DNA from: SAR116 cluster bacterium AG-390-L20
Lineage (GTDB): Bacteria; Pseudomonadota; Alphaproteobacteria; Puniceispirillales; Marisalimonadaceae
DNA length: 64,000 nt
NCBI GenBank assembly: GCA_003278095.1
Contig: QCHB01000001.1
Coordinates: 1-64,000 of the forward strand
Direction of reading: 5' to 3'
A model generated the notes under the pieces. That model saw only the letters and a list, made by a program, of their open reading frames with translations. It searched no databases and was not told the DNA's origin. Made by a program: the position numbers and the translations under genes. Positions 47,139 through 57,027 of the stretch are shown one piece after another (position 1 is the first letter of the stretch; each line of letters begins with the position of its first letter).

Positions 47139-48083
47139 ATGATTAAACATTTTCTATCTTTTGAAAAACAAATATCAGATCTTGAAGGAAAAATAGAAGA
47201 GTTACGTCATTTATCTTCTGGGACTGATATAAATATAGCTGAAGAAATTGGTAAACTTCAAGGGGCAGTTTCAGAAGAATTAAAATCTACTTATTCACGA
47301 CTTACCCCTTGGCAGAAAGTTCAGGTTTCTAGACATCCTGAAAGGCCTCATTTTCAAGATATTGTTAAACAATTATTTGAATGTTACATACCTCTTTCCG
47401 GTGACAGAAATTTTTCTGACGATAATGCCCTTACAGGTGGAACAGCAATTTTTAAAGGTAAAAGCATTATTGTTATGGGTATTGATAAAGGAAAAAATAC
47501 AGATGACAGAATTTTAAAAAATTTTGGTATGGCTAGGCCTGAAGGCTATAGAAAAGCAGTGCGACTTATGGAGTTGGCAGATAAATTTCTTATACCAATA
47601 ATTATGTTTGTTGATACTGCTGGAGCCTACCCAGGACAAGGAGCCGAACAAAGGGGACAGGCAGAGGCTATAGCTAGATGCATACAAAAAAGTTTAGAAA
47701 TCAGAGTGCCAACTATATCAATAATTACAGGTGAGGGTGGCTCTGGCGGAGCGGTTGCTCTAGCTGTCGCAAACAATACTTTAATGTTAGAGCATGCTAT
47801 TTATTCTGTTATTTCACCCGAAGGTTGCTCTTCTATCTTGTGGAGAAGTGCAGATAATGCAGACAAGGCGGCAGAAGCCTTAAAATTAACCGCACAAGAT
47901 ATGGAAAGATTTAAAATCATTGATGAAGTAATCCCAGAACCTGTTGGCGGTGCTCATAGAAATCCTGAGATGGCTATAAATGCCATAGGAAATGTTATAG
48001 AAAAAAGACTAGACACCTTATTATCAATAAGTAAAGAAGAAATCATAAAACAAAAAGAAAATAAATATTTAAATATCGGTTGA
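47139..48083 (+). CDS. accA: Acetyl-CoA carboxylase carboxyltransferase alpha subunit
   Basis: AccA with AccD transfers the carboxyl group from biotin to acetyl-CoA, the first committed step of fatty acid synthesis. The 314 residues are standard: FEKQISDLEGKIEEL coiled segment at the N-terminus, SRHPERPHFQDIV, FGMARPEGYRKA, and TAGAYPGQGAEQRGQ with the GEGGSGGA oxyanion-hole region. AGAAGG stands nine bases before the ATG. The 3' end overlaps the convergent nitrilase gene by 15 bases. Confidence 0.97.
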   Translation: MIKHFLSFEKQISDLEGKIEELRHLSSGTDINIAEEIGKLQGAVSEELKSTYSRLTPWQKVQVSRHPERPHFQDIVKQLFECYIPLSGDRNFSDDNALTGGTAIFKGKSIIVMGIDKGKNTDDRILKNFGMARPEGYRKAVRLMELADKFLIPIIMFVDTAGAYPGQGAEQRGQAEAIARCIQKSLEIRVPTISIITGEGGSGGAVALAVANNTLMLEHAIYSVISPEGCSSILWRSADNADKAAEALKLTAQDMERFKIIDEVIPEPVGGAHRNPEMAINAIGNVIEKRLDTLLSISKEEIIKQKENKYLNIG

Positions 48084-48908
48084 ATATTTTTTTTTGCTAA
48101 ATATATTTGGAATTGCTTGTCTGGCTAATGTAACTTCTTGTAAATTTATTCTTGTATAAATTAAGCCTTCTTTTTTCTTTGCGTCACTCAAAACTTTCCC
48201 CCACGGAGAAATAATCAAAGAATGTCCAAAACTTGTTCTTCCACATTGATGTTTACCACTTTGAGCTGGCGCAATTATAAATGAACCGGTTTCAATAGCT
48301 CTAGCTTTCAATAGTGTGTGCCAATGATGCGGACCAGTAACATTCGAGAAAGCTGAAGGAACAGTAATGATTTCTGCACCATTTTTAGCTAAATCTTGGT
48401 ATAAATTTGGAAATCTTAGATCATAGCAAATCGTCATTCCGATTTTTATTTTATTTTCTTTTATTTCGCCAATAACAGCTTTATTCCCAGATGAGTAAGT
48501 ATCTGATTCTCTATAAATATCACCATTTGGTAAATTAACATCATATAAATGTATTTTATCATATTTATACAAAACTTTTCCATCGGGGCCAATTAAGAAG
48601 GATCTATTAGTTATTTTATTTTCTAACTTTATTGGTAAAGAACCAATTAAAATGTAAACTGCATTATTTTTGGCCAATGCCATCAGAGTTTGTAGGCTAA
48701 AATTTTTCAATTCTGGTTTTGCTAATTCTTTTGTAATTGTTGAATTTTCATGAAGAGAAGTAGCGCATTCAGGCAAAGCAATAAATTCAGCACCCAAATC
48801 AACGGCCTCTTTTATTAATTTCTTTATAATTTTTAAAGTAAGTAGTTCATCCTTAGTTGAAGCGTATTGAAGGCATGCGATTGATAGATGTTTTGATATA
48901 TTATTTAT
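48069..48908 (-). CDS. Carbon-nitrogen hydrolase (nitrilase family) with probable ATA start
   Basis: This nitrilase-superfamily amidase, probably of the Nit1/YafV type that removes deaminated glutathione, has the complete Glu-Lys-Cys triad: E47 in ALPEC, K118 in YDKIHLYD and C161 in ICYDLRFP. The nearest standard start is TTG 48797, which would delete the first strand and helix. The frame is open upstream and encodes the family N-terminus (HLSIACLQYAS) but has no ATG, GTG or TTG before the in-frame TGA. ATA at 48906-48908, eight bases after GGAG (48917-48920) and overlapping the grxC stop as ATAA, gives 279 residues, the usual length. A second ATA lies at 48899. Confidence 0.85.
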   Translation of the reverse strand: MNNISKHLSIACLQYASTKDELLTLKIIKKLIKEAVDLGAEFIALPECATSLHENSTITKELAKPELKNFSLQTLMALAKNNAVYILIGSLPIKLENKITNRSFLIGPDGKVLYKYDKIHLYDVNLPNGDIYRESDTYSSGNKAVIGEIKENKIKIGMTICYDLRFPNLYQDLAKNGAEIITVPSAFSNVTGPHHWHTLLKARAIETGSFIIAPAQSGKHQCGRTSFGHSLIISPWGKVLSDAKKKEGLIYTRINLQEVTLARQAIPNIFSKKKYSTDI

Positions 48909-49165
48909 TGAAAAATCTCCAATCCATTTTTTTGATCAAGTTTATATAATTCATCGCACCCACCAATATGTTGGTCATCAAAAAAAATTTGCGGTACCGA
49001 CGTTCTCCCATTTGATCTATTAATCATTTCTTTTTTCTTTTCATAGTTTATGTCAACATTAATCTCATCAAAAAGAATGTTTTTTCTTTTTAATAAAGAT
49101 TTTGCTTTGTAGCAAAACCCACATAAAGAACTTGTATATATAACTACCTTGTTAACTTTGTTCAT
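48905..49165 (-). CDS. grxC: Glutaredoxin 3
   Basis: The 86-residue glutathione-dependent oxidoreductase has the active site C-G-F-C (C15, C18), the cis-proline segment TSVPQIFFDD and the glutathione-binding GGCDEL. It is a dithiol glutaredoxin. It precedes the nitrilase with stop/start overlap, a pairing usual in alphaproteobacteria. If the nitrilase clears deaminated glutathione, the two form a small glutathione-related unit (inference). Confidence 0.93.
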   Translation of the reverse strand: MNKVNKVVIYTSSLCGFCYKAKSLLKRKNILFDEINVDINYEKKKEMINRSNGRTSVPQIFFDDQHIGGCDELYKLDQKNGLEIFQ

Positions 49166-49190
49166 GAGGATTCCTAAATGATTTAAATTT

Positions 49191-49607
49191 TTAAAATAGA
49201 TCTTGTAAACAATATATTAAAGCATCATCAGCAGGTGGCATTTTATAAACTCGAAGCATATTTGGTTTGACCCATTCTAATTTATTATTTTCCATAGACA
49301 TAGGTACTCCATCCCATCTTCTACAAATATACAAAAGCAATAACAATTGAAAATTGTTATAATCAAACTCACTAAAAGATAAAGGGGCAATACATTTGTT
49401 ATTTATATCAATATTTAATTCTTCTTTAACTTCTCTAATCAAAGCTTTTTCAGGAGTTTCACCTTCTTCAACTTTACCTCCAGGAAATTCCCAAAATCCA
49501 GACAAGTGTTTTTTTTCAGGTCTTTTTGATAATAAAATTTCGTTTTCATTATTTATAAGAGCAATTGAAACAACAATTTTTAAATTTTTATGATCTATAA
49601 TCGGCAT
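49191..49607 (-). CDS. mutT: 8-oxo-dGTP diphosphatase MutT (Nudix)
   Basis: MutT hydrolyses 8-oxo-dGTP to keep oxidised guanine out of DNA. The 138 residues carry a Nudix box from G44 to I66 (GKVEEGETPEKALIREVKEE), preserving G, E, R-E and E-E at the expected spacings; the box glycine near the end is asparagine. The N-terminal IVVSIALINNENEILL and SGFWEFPGG are typical. It begins inside the 3' end of argJ (20-base overlap), an arrangement conserved with argJ and a parvulin in alphaproteobacteria. Confidence 0.92.
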   Translation of the reverse strand: MPIIDHKNLKIVVSIALINNENEILLSKRPEKKHLSGFWEFPGGKVEEGETPEKALIREVKEELNIDINNKCIAPLSFSEFDYNNFQLLLLLYICRRWDGVPMSMENNKLEWVKPNMLRVYKMPPADDALIYCLQDLF

Positions 49608-50808
49608 TAATCTGAATATATTTATGTGTTAAATCACACGTATATACTTTTCCACAACATTTACCCACCCCAACATCTATTGACAAATAAACTTCATCTT
49701 GTTTTAAGTGTTTTGTTGCTCGAGCTTCTGAATAGTTCTTATGAATCATCCCTTTATTAGTGACTAATTCATCACCTATGTAAATTTTAATCTTATCTCT
49801 ATCCGCACTTTCTCCTGATTTACCTATAGCCATAATTATTCTGCCCCAATTAGCATCTTCTCCAGCGACTGCAGTTTTAACCAAGGGAGAATTAGCGATA
49901 GAAAGGGCAATTTTTTTCGCTGATTTTTTTGTTTTAGCACCTGTAACATTAATGGTAATAAATTTTGATGCACCCTCGCCATCTTTAATAATTAATTTCG
50001 CTAATTCTAACATTAAACTGGACAAAGTAATTTTAAACTCTTTAAGGCGTCTGTCTGAATATTTTGTAATTAAGTTATGATTAGCTCTTCGTGTGGCAGT
50101 TAATAAAACTGTATCACTTGTTGATGTGTCACTGTCTACAGTTATTGAGTTGAAGCTAGTTTCGTTTGCTTTAGCTAGAAGCTTTTGAAGAATGTCTGAA
50201 TGTAAATTGGCATTGGTAAAAATAAATCCTAACATTGTCGCCATGTCTGGTGCTATCATGCCTGAACCCTTTGCTATACCAACAATGTCAATTTCAATAC
50301 CATTAATTTTACATTTTCTCATTACAACTTTAGGGAAAGTGTCGGTTGTTTTAATTGCTTGTGCGGCTTGAAACCAGCTTTGAGATTCATAAGAAGTCAT
50401 TGATTTAAAGCCGTTTATGATTTTATTAGTATCTAATTGTTCGCCAATTACACCTGTAGACGCTGTATAGATTTCGTTAATATTTGAATCTAATTTTTGT
50501 GAAAGATACTTACTTATTTTTAACACTGTTTCCTCGCCTAATTTACCTGTAAATGCGTTCGCATTTCCTGAATTTACAACAATAGCTCTAACAGTAGCTT
50601 GCTCCATAGAACTTAAATTGCTTTTACATTGATTTACAGGTGCGCTAGATGTTAGAGATTTGGTAAAAACACCAGCAATTGAACATGATTTATCACATTC
50701 AATTAGCAGGAGATCATCTTCATTATCAGGAGTGTTTTTTATTCCACAAAAAGTAGTGAAAACTTTTATACCTTCCAAATGAATATCTTTTTTATGATTA
50801 TTTTTCAT
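49588..50808 (-). CDS. argJ: Ornithine acetyltransferase / N-acetylglutamate synthase
   Basis: ArgJ moves acetyl from N-acetylornithine to glutamate (and may make N-acetylglutamate from acetyl-CoA), the cyclic arginine pathway. The 406 residues form a proenzyme that self-cleaves before T191 in DMATMLGF, giving alpha and beta chains. NSGNANAFTG and AVAGEDANWGRI are conserved and VDSDTSTSD lies in the beta chain. Full length. It lies downstream of a parvulin gene and overlaps mutT. Confidence 0.95.
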   Translation of the reverse strand: MKNNHKKDIHLEGIKVFTTFCGIKNTPDNEDDLLLIECDKSCSIAGVFTKSLTSSAPVNQCKSNLSSMEQATVRAIVVNSGNANAFTGKLGEETVLKISKYLSQKLDSNINEIYTASTGVIGEQLDTNKIINGFKSMTSYESQSWFQAAQAIKTTDTFPKVVMRKCKINGIEIDIVGIAKGSGMIAPDMATMLGFIFTNANLHSDILQKLLAKANETSFNSITVDSDTSTSDTVLLTATRRANHNLITKYSDRRLKEFKITLSSLMLELAKLIIKDGEGASKFITINVTGAKTKKSAKKIALSIANSPLVKTAVAGEDANWGRIIMAIGKSGESADRDKIKIYIGDELVTNKGMIHKNYSEARATKHLKQDEVYLSIDVGVGKCCGKVYTCDLTHKYIQINADYRS

Positions 50809-50828
50809 AATAAAATCTATAAAAAAAA

Positions 50829-51668
50829 TTAATTGTTCACTTTTTTAGAAACATCTTCAAAGTCAACAATAGTTATATTTTGATTTTTCCTAATTTCTTT
50901 TTCTAGGTTAGATAATGATAACTTTCTAATTCTCTCAACTATTTGTTGTTTAACGATATTTAATTCTTTTGGCTTAGAATTTCTGATGTCATTCAGCATA
51001 ATGACGTGGTACCCAAATTTAGTTTTAACAGGCACTTCTGTTATTGTACCTTTTTTTAGTGCAAATGTAGCCTTCTCAAAAGCTCTCACCATTTGTCCAG
51101 ATTGAAACCAACCTAACTTTCCCTCATTTTTTCCAGAGGGTCCAATAGAATATTTTTTTGCTAGATCAGAAAATTTAGACTTATTTTTTATTTTTTCAAT
51201 TATTTCCAAAGCCTCTTTTTTACTTTTTAATAAAATGTGGCTGGCATTTAATTCTTTTGTTGTTTTAAAATTTTTGACATAATCATTATAGTATTTATCG
51301 ATAGTATCTTTTTTTACCTGATTAGTAAGAAAATTTTTCAGCCAATATTTAGCCATTATTTGATCTTTGTTTTTCTTTAATAAATAAGTAACGTCTTTGT
51401 TTAAATCTAATTTATCTTTATAAGCTTGTTTCGTAATTAAGTGCTGGTTTATAAGTTCGTTTACAATATTTGGATATATATCAGATAGAGGCCTTTCTTT
51501 TATTTTTTTTGGTAATCTGTTCAAGGCATCCAATACGTCTTGAGCAGTTATAATGTGGTCATTAACTTTTGCAGCAATAATTTTACTTGGGTTTTCAGCT
51601 AAAGCGTTACAAATTGAAAAAGCAAAAAGTAATTTTCCTACAATAAAAAAAATTTTAATAGAAGACAT
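50829..51668 (-). CDS. Exported parvulin-type peptidyl-prolyl isomerase
   Basis: The 279-residue protein has a signal peptide (hydrophobic core about 5-21, ending NALA), a SurA/PrsA-like helical N-domain starting AAKVNDHIITAQDV, and a PpiC rotamase domain (about 137-232) with ASHILLKSKKEA, FSDLAKKYSIGPSG, GKLGWFQSGQMV and TKFGYHVIML. It should act in the periplasm on outer membrane protein folding. I chose ATG 51666-51668. A TTG five codons upstream is in frame but adds polar residues before the signal. It is divergent from secA. Confidence 0.88.
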   Translation of the reverse strand: MSSIKIFFIVGKLLFAFSICNALAENPSKIIAAKVNDHIITAQDVLDALNRLPKKIKERPLSDIYPNIVNELINQHLITKQAYKDKLDLNKDVTYLLKKNKDQIMAKYWLKNFLTNQVKKDTIDKYYNDYVKNFKTTKELNASHILLKSKKEALEIIEKIKNKSKFSDLAKKYSIGPSGKNEGKLGWFQSGQMVRAFEKATFALKKGTITEVPVKTKFGYHVIMLNDIRNSKPKELNIVKQQIVERIRKLSLSNLEKEIRKNQNITIVDFEDVSKKVNN

Positions 51669-51797
51669 TTTAGTATAATCCAATTATAAGTTTAATTTTT
51701 TTACAGGTTTTTTTTGTAGTATACAAGGAATGATGTGTTTTTTTATAGTATTCAAAGATTATGAAGAATATATATATAATAATTGGAGCTCTATTAA

Positions 51798-54395
51798 ATG
51801 TTCAACAAATTAACGTCTAGATTTTTTGGCTCGTCCAATGATAGACAGATAAAAAAATATAGACCTATTATTGATCAAATTAACAGTTTAGAAGAAAATC
51901 TTCAGACTCTTTCTGACGATGAATTAAAACTAAAGACAACTTATTTTAAAGATTTGTTATCTAAAGAACAGAACTTAAAAAATATTTTACCTGAAGCTTT
52001 TGCGAGCGTTAGAGAAGCTGCAAAAAGAACACTAAATCAAAGACATTTTGACGTTCAATTGATGGGTGGCTTAGTTCTTCATGAAGGTAAGATTGCCGAA
52101 ATGAAAACTGGTGAAGGTAAAACTTTAGTTGCCACTTTAGCATGCTATTTAAATGCTTTAGAAGGGAAAGGAGTTCACGTAGTAACCGTAAATGACTATT
52201 TAGCTCAAAGAGACTCACAATGGATGGGACAAATATATGAATTTTTAGGCATGTCTGTTGGCTGTATAGTCTCTGAAATGGATGACCATCAAAGAAGACT
52301 TGCTTATAAAGCTGATATTACATACGGAACTAACAACGAATTCGGATTTGATTATCTAAGAGATAATATGAAATATAGTTTAGATGAAATGGTTCAGAGA
52401 CCATTCAATTTTGCTATTGTTGACGAAGTTGACTCCATTTTAATAGATGAGGCTAGAACGCCACTGGTTATATCTGGTCAATCTGAAGATTCTTCAATTT
52501 TATATAAAACTATAGACAAGTTTATTCCATCACTTAAAGAGGATGACTATGAACTTGATGAAAAACAAAGAACTTGTAATCTCACCGATAATGGAATTGG
52601 TAATATTGAACAAGCATTAAAGTCTGAAAATTTGATTGAGGATGGAAGTCTCTTTGATGTTAAAAACGTATCTATATTGCACCACATAAATCAAGCTTTA
52701 AGAGCTCACAAGCTTTTTAAAAAAAATACGCATTATATGGTTAAAAATAATCAAGTAATTATTATTGATGAATTTACTGGACGCGCTATGGAAGGTAGAC
52801 GTTTTGGCGAAGGCCAACATCAAGCAATTGAGGCTAAAGAAAAAATCACTGTTCAGCCTGAAAATCAAACTTTAGCAAGTGTAACTTTTCAAAACTATTT
52901 CAGAATGTACCCTAAATTGGCAGGAATGACAGGTACAGCTCTAACAGAAGAAGGAGAATTTTCTGAAATTTATAATTTACATGTAATAGAGGTGCCTACT
53001 AATTTAAAAATAGCACGAATAGATAGTAACGACGAAATTTATAAAACTAATCTAGAGAGAGATGAAGCTGTAATAAACTTAATTGAAGACTGTCAAAAAA
53101 ATAACCAACCAGTTTTAGTAGGAACGGTATCAATCGAAAAATCTGAAATTTTATCAAAATTGTTGAAAGCAAAAAATATTAATCATGAAGTTTTAAATGC
53201 AAAGTTTCACGAACAAGAGGCTCAAATAATTGGTTATGCTGGAATCCCAGGTTCGGTTACAATAGCAACTAACATGGCTGGTAGAGGCACAGATATTCAG
53301 TTAGGTGGAAATTTAGAAATTAGACAAGCAAAAGAGATTAAAGTAGATGATTTGAGCTCTGAGAAAGTTAAAAATTTAATAAACGACATAAAAGAAAAGA
53401 AAAATGTAGCTCTTAAGGCGGGTGGTTTGTATGTAATTGGTACAGAGCGTCATGAAAGTAGAAGAATTGACAACCAGCTTAGGGGTAGAACAGGAAGACA
53501 AGGTGACCCTGGAAGTTCAAAATTTCTACTGTCCCTACAAGACGATCTGATGAGAATATTTGGTTCAGACAGATTAGAGACAATGTTAGGAAAACTTGGC
53601 TTGGAAAAAGGAGAAGCTATTGTTCACCCATGGATAAATAAAGCCGTAGAAAAAGCACAAGGTAAAGTTGAAGCTCATAATTTTGAAATTAGAAAACAAT
53701 TATTAAAGTTTGACGATGTTATGAATGATCAAAGAAAAGTTATTTTTGATCAAAGAAAAGAAATAATGAGATCAGATGATATTAGCGAAATGATCTTAGA
53801 TATGCGCCATGAGGTTATAGAAACGATAGTATTCAAGTCCATTCCTGAGCAAAGTTATCACGATCAATGGGAATCAGAAACGTTAGCAACTGATGTTAAA
53901 AATTATTTAGGTCTAACAGTTCCAATAAGTCAATGGACTAGAGAAGACGGAATTATAGAAAAGGAGATCATATCACGTCTTATTGAATTATCTAATAATT
54001 TCATGGCAGAGCGTGCTGTAAAATTTGGTATTGATGTTTTTAGGCAGGCAGAAAAAACTCTATTATTACAAGTTTTGGATCAAGGCTGGAAAGAGCATTT
54101 ATTGATGTTAGACCAAATGAGGCAATCTATAGGTTTAAGAGCTTATGCTCAAAAGGATCCTTTAAATGAATATAAAAAAGAAGCTTTTGAGTTATTTGAA
54201 AATATGCTTGATAAATTAAGAAAAACTATTACGTCTGTATTATCATATATAGAAATTGAACAAGAAAATATTCAGTCAAAAGAACTTAATAATGAACCTC
54301 AAACACTCCCAATTACCAAAAAAATACCAAGAAATTCAATATGTCCATTATGTGATTCAGGAAAAAAATACAAACATTGTTGTGGAAAACTTTAA
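51798..54395 (+). CDS. secA: Preprotein translocase ATPase SecA
   Basis: SecA drives unfolded precursors through SecYEG. The 865 residues contain Walker A KTGEGKT at about 103-109, the DEVD box in [15 protein letters not shown] (about 208-222), the helicase motif region [13 protein letters not shown], and a C-terminal SEC-C zinc ribbon (C849, C852, C861, C862) that binds SecB and lipids. The presence of the zinc tail implies SecB use. GGAG stands nine bases before the ATG. The DUF1178 gene follows after five bases. Confidence 0.98.
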   Translation: MFNKLTSRFFGSSNDRQIKKYRPIIDQINSLEENLQTLSDDELKLKTTYFKDLLSKEQNLKNILPEAFASVREAAKRTLNQRHFDVQLMGGLVLHEGKIAEMKTGEGKTLVATLACYLNALEGKGVHVVTVNDYLAQRDSQWMGQIYEFLGMSVGCIVSEMDDHQRRLAYKADITYGTNNEFGFDYLRDNMKYSLDEMVQRPFNFAIVDEVDSILIDEARTPLVISGQSEDSSILYKTIDKFIPSLKEDDYELDEKQRTCNLTDNGIGNIEQALKSENLIEDGSLFDVKNVSILHHINQALRAHKLFKKNTHYMVKNNQVIIIDEFTGRAMEGRRFGEGQHQAIEAKEKITVQPENQTLASVTFQNYFRMYPKLAGMTGTALTEEGEFSEIYNLHVIEVPTNLKIARIDSNDEIYKTNLERDEAVINLIEDCQKNNQPVLVGTVSIEKSEILSKLLKAKNINHEVLNAKFHEQEAQIIGYAGIPGSVTIATNMAGRGTDIQLGGNLEIRQAKEIKVDDLSSEKVKNLINDIKEKKNVALKAGGLYVIGTERHESRRIDNQLRGRTGRQGDPGSSKFLLSLQDDLMRIFGSDRLETMLGKLGLEKGEAIVHPWINKAVEKAQGKVEAHNFEIRKQLLKFDDVMNDQRKVIFDQRKEIMRSDDISEMILDMRHEVIETIVFKSIPEQSYHDQWESETLATDVKNYLGLTVPISQWTREDGIIEKEIISRLIELSNNFMAERAVKFGIDVFRQAEKTLLLQVLDQGWKEHLLMLDQMRQSIGLRAYAQKDPLNEYKKEAFELFENMLDKLRKTITSVLSYIEIEQENIQSKELNNEPQTLPITKKIPRNSICPLCDSGKKYKHCCGKL

Positions 54396-54400
54396 GCATA

Positions 54401-54883
54401 ATGATAAAATATAAATTAAAGTGTAAATCTAAATATTGTTCTGAACAAGATGAATTTGATGGCTGGTTTCAAAATATTGAGGCATTTGAAAAGCAAATGT
54501 CATTAGGTCTAATAAATTGTCCAATATGTGGCAGTCATAACATCATTAAATTATTGGCGACACCGAATGTAAGAAAAGCTAAATCTCAAGCCACTAAAAA
54601 TACTAAAATTGAAAATAACACATTAGTCACGAACTCTGAAAAGAGCGTTATAGGAAATGAAAATTTAAAAAATATTACAACTATCTTAAGGACTATAAAA
54701 AAAGAAATACAAAAGAACTCTACTTTTGTTGGAGATAAGTTTGTCTCCAAAGCCAGATCTATGAAAGAAGGTGAAATAAAAGACAGACCAATTCACGGTC
54801 ATGGTACAAAAGAAGAAATCCAAGAATTACGAGATGAAGGAATTGAAGTAATTAACATTCCTTGGATACCAGATGATCACTAA
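54401..54883 (+). CDS. DUF1178 family zinc-binding-type protein
   Basis: The 160-residue protein starts MIKYKLKCKSKYCSEQDEFDGWFQNIEAFEKQ-like text (two N-terminal cysteines, the DUF1178 pattern of Y-x-L-x-C followed by F-x-x-W-F), then INCPICGSHNIIKLL with a CPxC pair, a variable lysine-rich middle, and the conserved HGHGTKEEIQELRDEGIEV ending in PWIPDD. The paired cysteines suggest a zinc ribbon. Its function is unknown. ATG 54401 is preferred; a start at 54377 would overlap secA with unrelated sequence. It converges with ubiG two bases away. Confidence 0.85.
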   Translation: MIKYKLKCKSKYCSEQDEFDGWFQNIEAFEKQMSLGLINCPICGSHNIIKLLATPNVRKAKSQATKNTKIENNTLVTNSEKSVIGNENLKNITTILRTIKKEIQKNSTFVGDKFVSKARSMKEGEIKDRPIHGHGTKEEIQELRDEGIEVINIPWIPDDH

Positions 54884-54884
54884 G

Positions 54885-55655
54885 TTATAATCTTATACCG
54901 GCAGCACCGTAGTTTATACTTATATTAGATGATAATTTAAAATCTCCAAATTCCTTTTTTAAGATATTTTTAGTTTTAAAAGTAGGTACAAAACCTACAA
55001 AATTATCTAAGATGATACTATGTTTTTCGGCTTCTGATGAAAGTTTTTGTGGTGAAATAAATTTATTTGGATCATGAGTATTCTTTGGAACAACCTTTAA
55101 AATGTTTTCAGCAAAAAACTTTCCTAATAATATACCTAAAAAAGATTTATTTATTGTGGTGAAGACTATCAAACCACCAGATCGGCTCAATTTGGAAACA
55201 TCTGACAGGAAAATTTTTCTTTCATTTACATGTTCAATAACCTCTGATGCAATGACAATGTCAAATTTATTTAAAAATTTGTCTTTCTTAGTTTTAAGGA
55301 GTTCACTTGTAGTTAAACATTTGTAATCAATTTCTAAACGACTTTTAAATGAATGCTCTTTAGCCACATTAATAGAACTTTCTGAAGCATCAATCCCAGT
55401 TACTCTTGCCCCCAATCTACTTAAACGTTCAGATAATATGCCACCACCACAACCAATATCTATACACTCAATGCCTTCTAAAAATTTAGTATCTGACTTC
55501 TTATGACTAATAATTCGACTAGCATTATTTTTAATAAATTCAATTCTTGCATTTGATAATTTATGTAGTGCGGAAAAAGGGCCAGATTTGTCCCACCACT
55601 TGTTGCTTAATAAAGAAAATTGTTCTATTTCTCTTTCGTCTACTGTATTAGTCAT
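54885..55655 (-). CDS. ubiG: Ubiquinone biosynthesis O-methyltransferase
   Basis: UbiG carries out both O-methylations of ubiquinone synthesis. The 256 residues begin with the family-specific REIEQFSLLSNKWWDKSGPFSALH (quinone-ring recognition), then SAM motif I CIDIGCGGGILSERL (about 64-78), IDASESSI, ASEVIEHVNE and FFTTINKS-type motif (VFTTINKSF). Full length. Single minus-strand gene between DUF1178 and lysC. Confidence 0.94.
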   Translation of the reverse strand: MTNTVDEREIEQFSLLSNKWWDKSGPFSALHKLSNARIEFIKNNASRIISHKKSDTKFLEGIECIDIGCGGGILSERLSRLGARVTGIDASESSINVAKEHSFKSRLEIDYKCLTTSELLKTKKDKFLNKFDIVIASEVIEHVNERKIFLSDVSKLSRSGGLIVFTTINKSFLGILLGKFFAENILKVVPKNTHDPNKFISPQKLSSEAEKHSIILDNFVGFVPTFKTKNILKKEFGDFKLSSNISINYGAAGIRL

Positions 55656-55713
55656 TATATGGTTTTCTTGAATGTTTTAAATTATATCTTGATTTTAGAA
55701 GGATAACAGAAAT

Positions 55714-56931
55714 TTGAATATTGTGGTATTGAAATTTGGAGGAACTTCAGTTGCAGATATTCCACAAATAAAAAACATTGCACTTAAAATTAAATTAGAA
55801 GTAGAACAAGGTAATAAAGTTATAGTTGTAGTTTCAGCTATGTCTGGAGTTACAAATAATTTAATAGATTTAGTAAAAAATACTTCAGATATACCGCCCT
55901 ATTCAGAATATGATACTGTTATATCAACGGGAGAACAAATTACGTCAGCTCTATTAGCCATCGCTCTAGAAAAAATATCCATAAAAGCTCGTTCTTGGTT
56001 AGGCTGGCAAATACCAATAGTCACTGATAAAACATACGGGAAATCAGTGATAGAAAAAATTAAAACAGATAACATTTCAAAAGATTTAGAAGTTAATCAG
56101 GTTGCAATAGTTTCTGGTTTTCAAGGAGTATCAAGTGAAAATAGGATTACCACTTTAGGAAGAGGTGGTTCAGACACAACAGCAGTTGCAATGGCAGCTT
56201 CTTTTTTAGCAGTTCGTTGTGATATCTATACAGATGTTGACGGTGTGTATACAACTGACCCTAGAATTGTCAAAAGAGCAAAGAAACTTGATATAATTAC
56301 ATATGAAGAAATGTTAGAATTAGCTTCTCAGGGGGCTAAGGTTCTTCAAACCAGGTCTGTGGCATTAGCTATGAAATATGGTGTAAATTTAAGAGTTCTA
56401 AGTAGTTTTGAAGATCTGCCAGGAACTTCTATTGTTAAAGAGGAAAAGAATATGGAAAAATCTGAAATAAGTGGAATTGCTCATAGTTTAAATGAGGCTA
56501 AAATAACATTACATGGAGTTCCAGATCAACCTGGTCAAGCCGCAGATATTTTTGGAACATTAGCACAACACTCAATTAATGTAGACATGATTGTCCAGTC
56601 TTCGTCTATTAATCATGAAGTAACTGACATTACATTTACCATACCCGAAACTGATTTGATAATTGCTGAAAAAGAAATAAAAGAACTCCAAAAAAAAATA
56701 TATTTTAATAAGTTCACGAGTGATACGAATGTTGTAAAAATTTCTGTCGTAGGAAACGCAATGCGAACGCAATCTGGGATAGCTAAGACGATGTTTGAAA
56801 CATTGGCTGGAAATCAAATTAATATTCATGTTATTTCTACAAGTGAAATTAAGATTTCAGTTCTTATTTCCTCAGATTATTATGAACTTGCAATGAGATC
56901 ACTACATTCTGCATTTGGTTTAGATATCTGA
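55714..56931 (+). CDS. lysC: Aspartokinase
   Basis: LysC phosphorylates aspartate, the entry to lysine, threonine and methionine. The 405 residues start with the kinase motif KFGGTSVAD (7-15), continue with SGFQGVSSENRITTLGRGGSDTTAV (nucleotide and aspartate site, about 136-160) and end with two ACT domains (about 265-405) for feedback inhibition. Start is TTG 55714-55716, with AAGGA ten bases upstream. It is divergent from ubiG. Confidence 0.96.
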   Translation: MNIVVLKFGGTSVADIPQIKNIALKIKLEVEQGNKVIVVVSAMSGVTNNLIDLVKNTSDIPPYSEYDTVISTGEQITSALLAIALEKISIKARSWLGWQIPIVTDKTYGKSVIEKIKTDNISKDLEVNQVAIVSGFQGVSSENRITTLGRGGSDTTAVAMAASFLAVRCDIYTDVDGVYTTDPRIVKRAKKLDIITYEEMLELASQGAKVLQTRSVALAMKYGVNLRVLSSFEDLPGTSIVKEEKNMEKSEISGIAHSLNEAKITLHGVPDQPGQAADIFGTLAQHSINVDMIVQSSSINHEVTDITFTIPETDLIIAEKEIKELQKKIYFNKFTSDTNVVKISVVGNAMRTQSGIAKTMFETLAGNQINIHVISTSEIKISVLISSDYYELAMRSLHSAFGLDI

Positions 56932-57027
56932 TATCCATTAAGTAAATTTTTTTAGATTTGAGCCGTTAAAACAAATGTTGATTTAAAAGGTATCTCATTA
57001 TAAAATGAATTATCTTTAGGAGATTAC

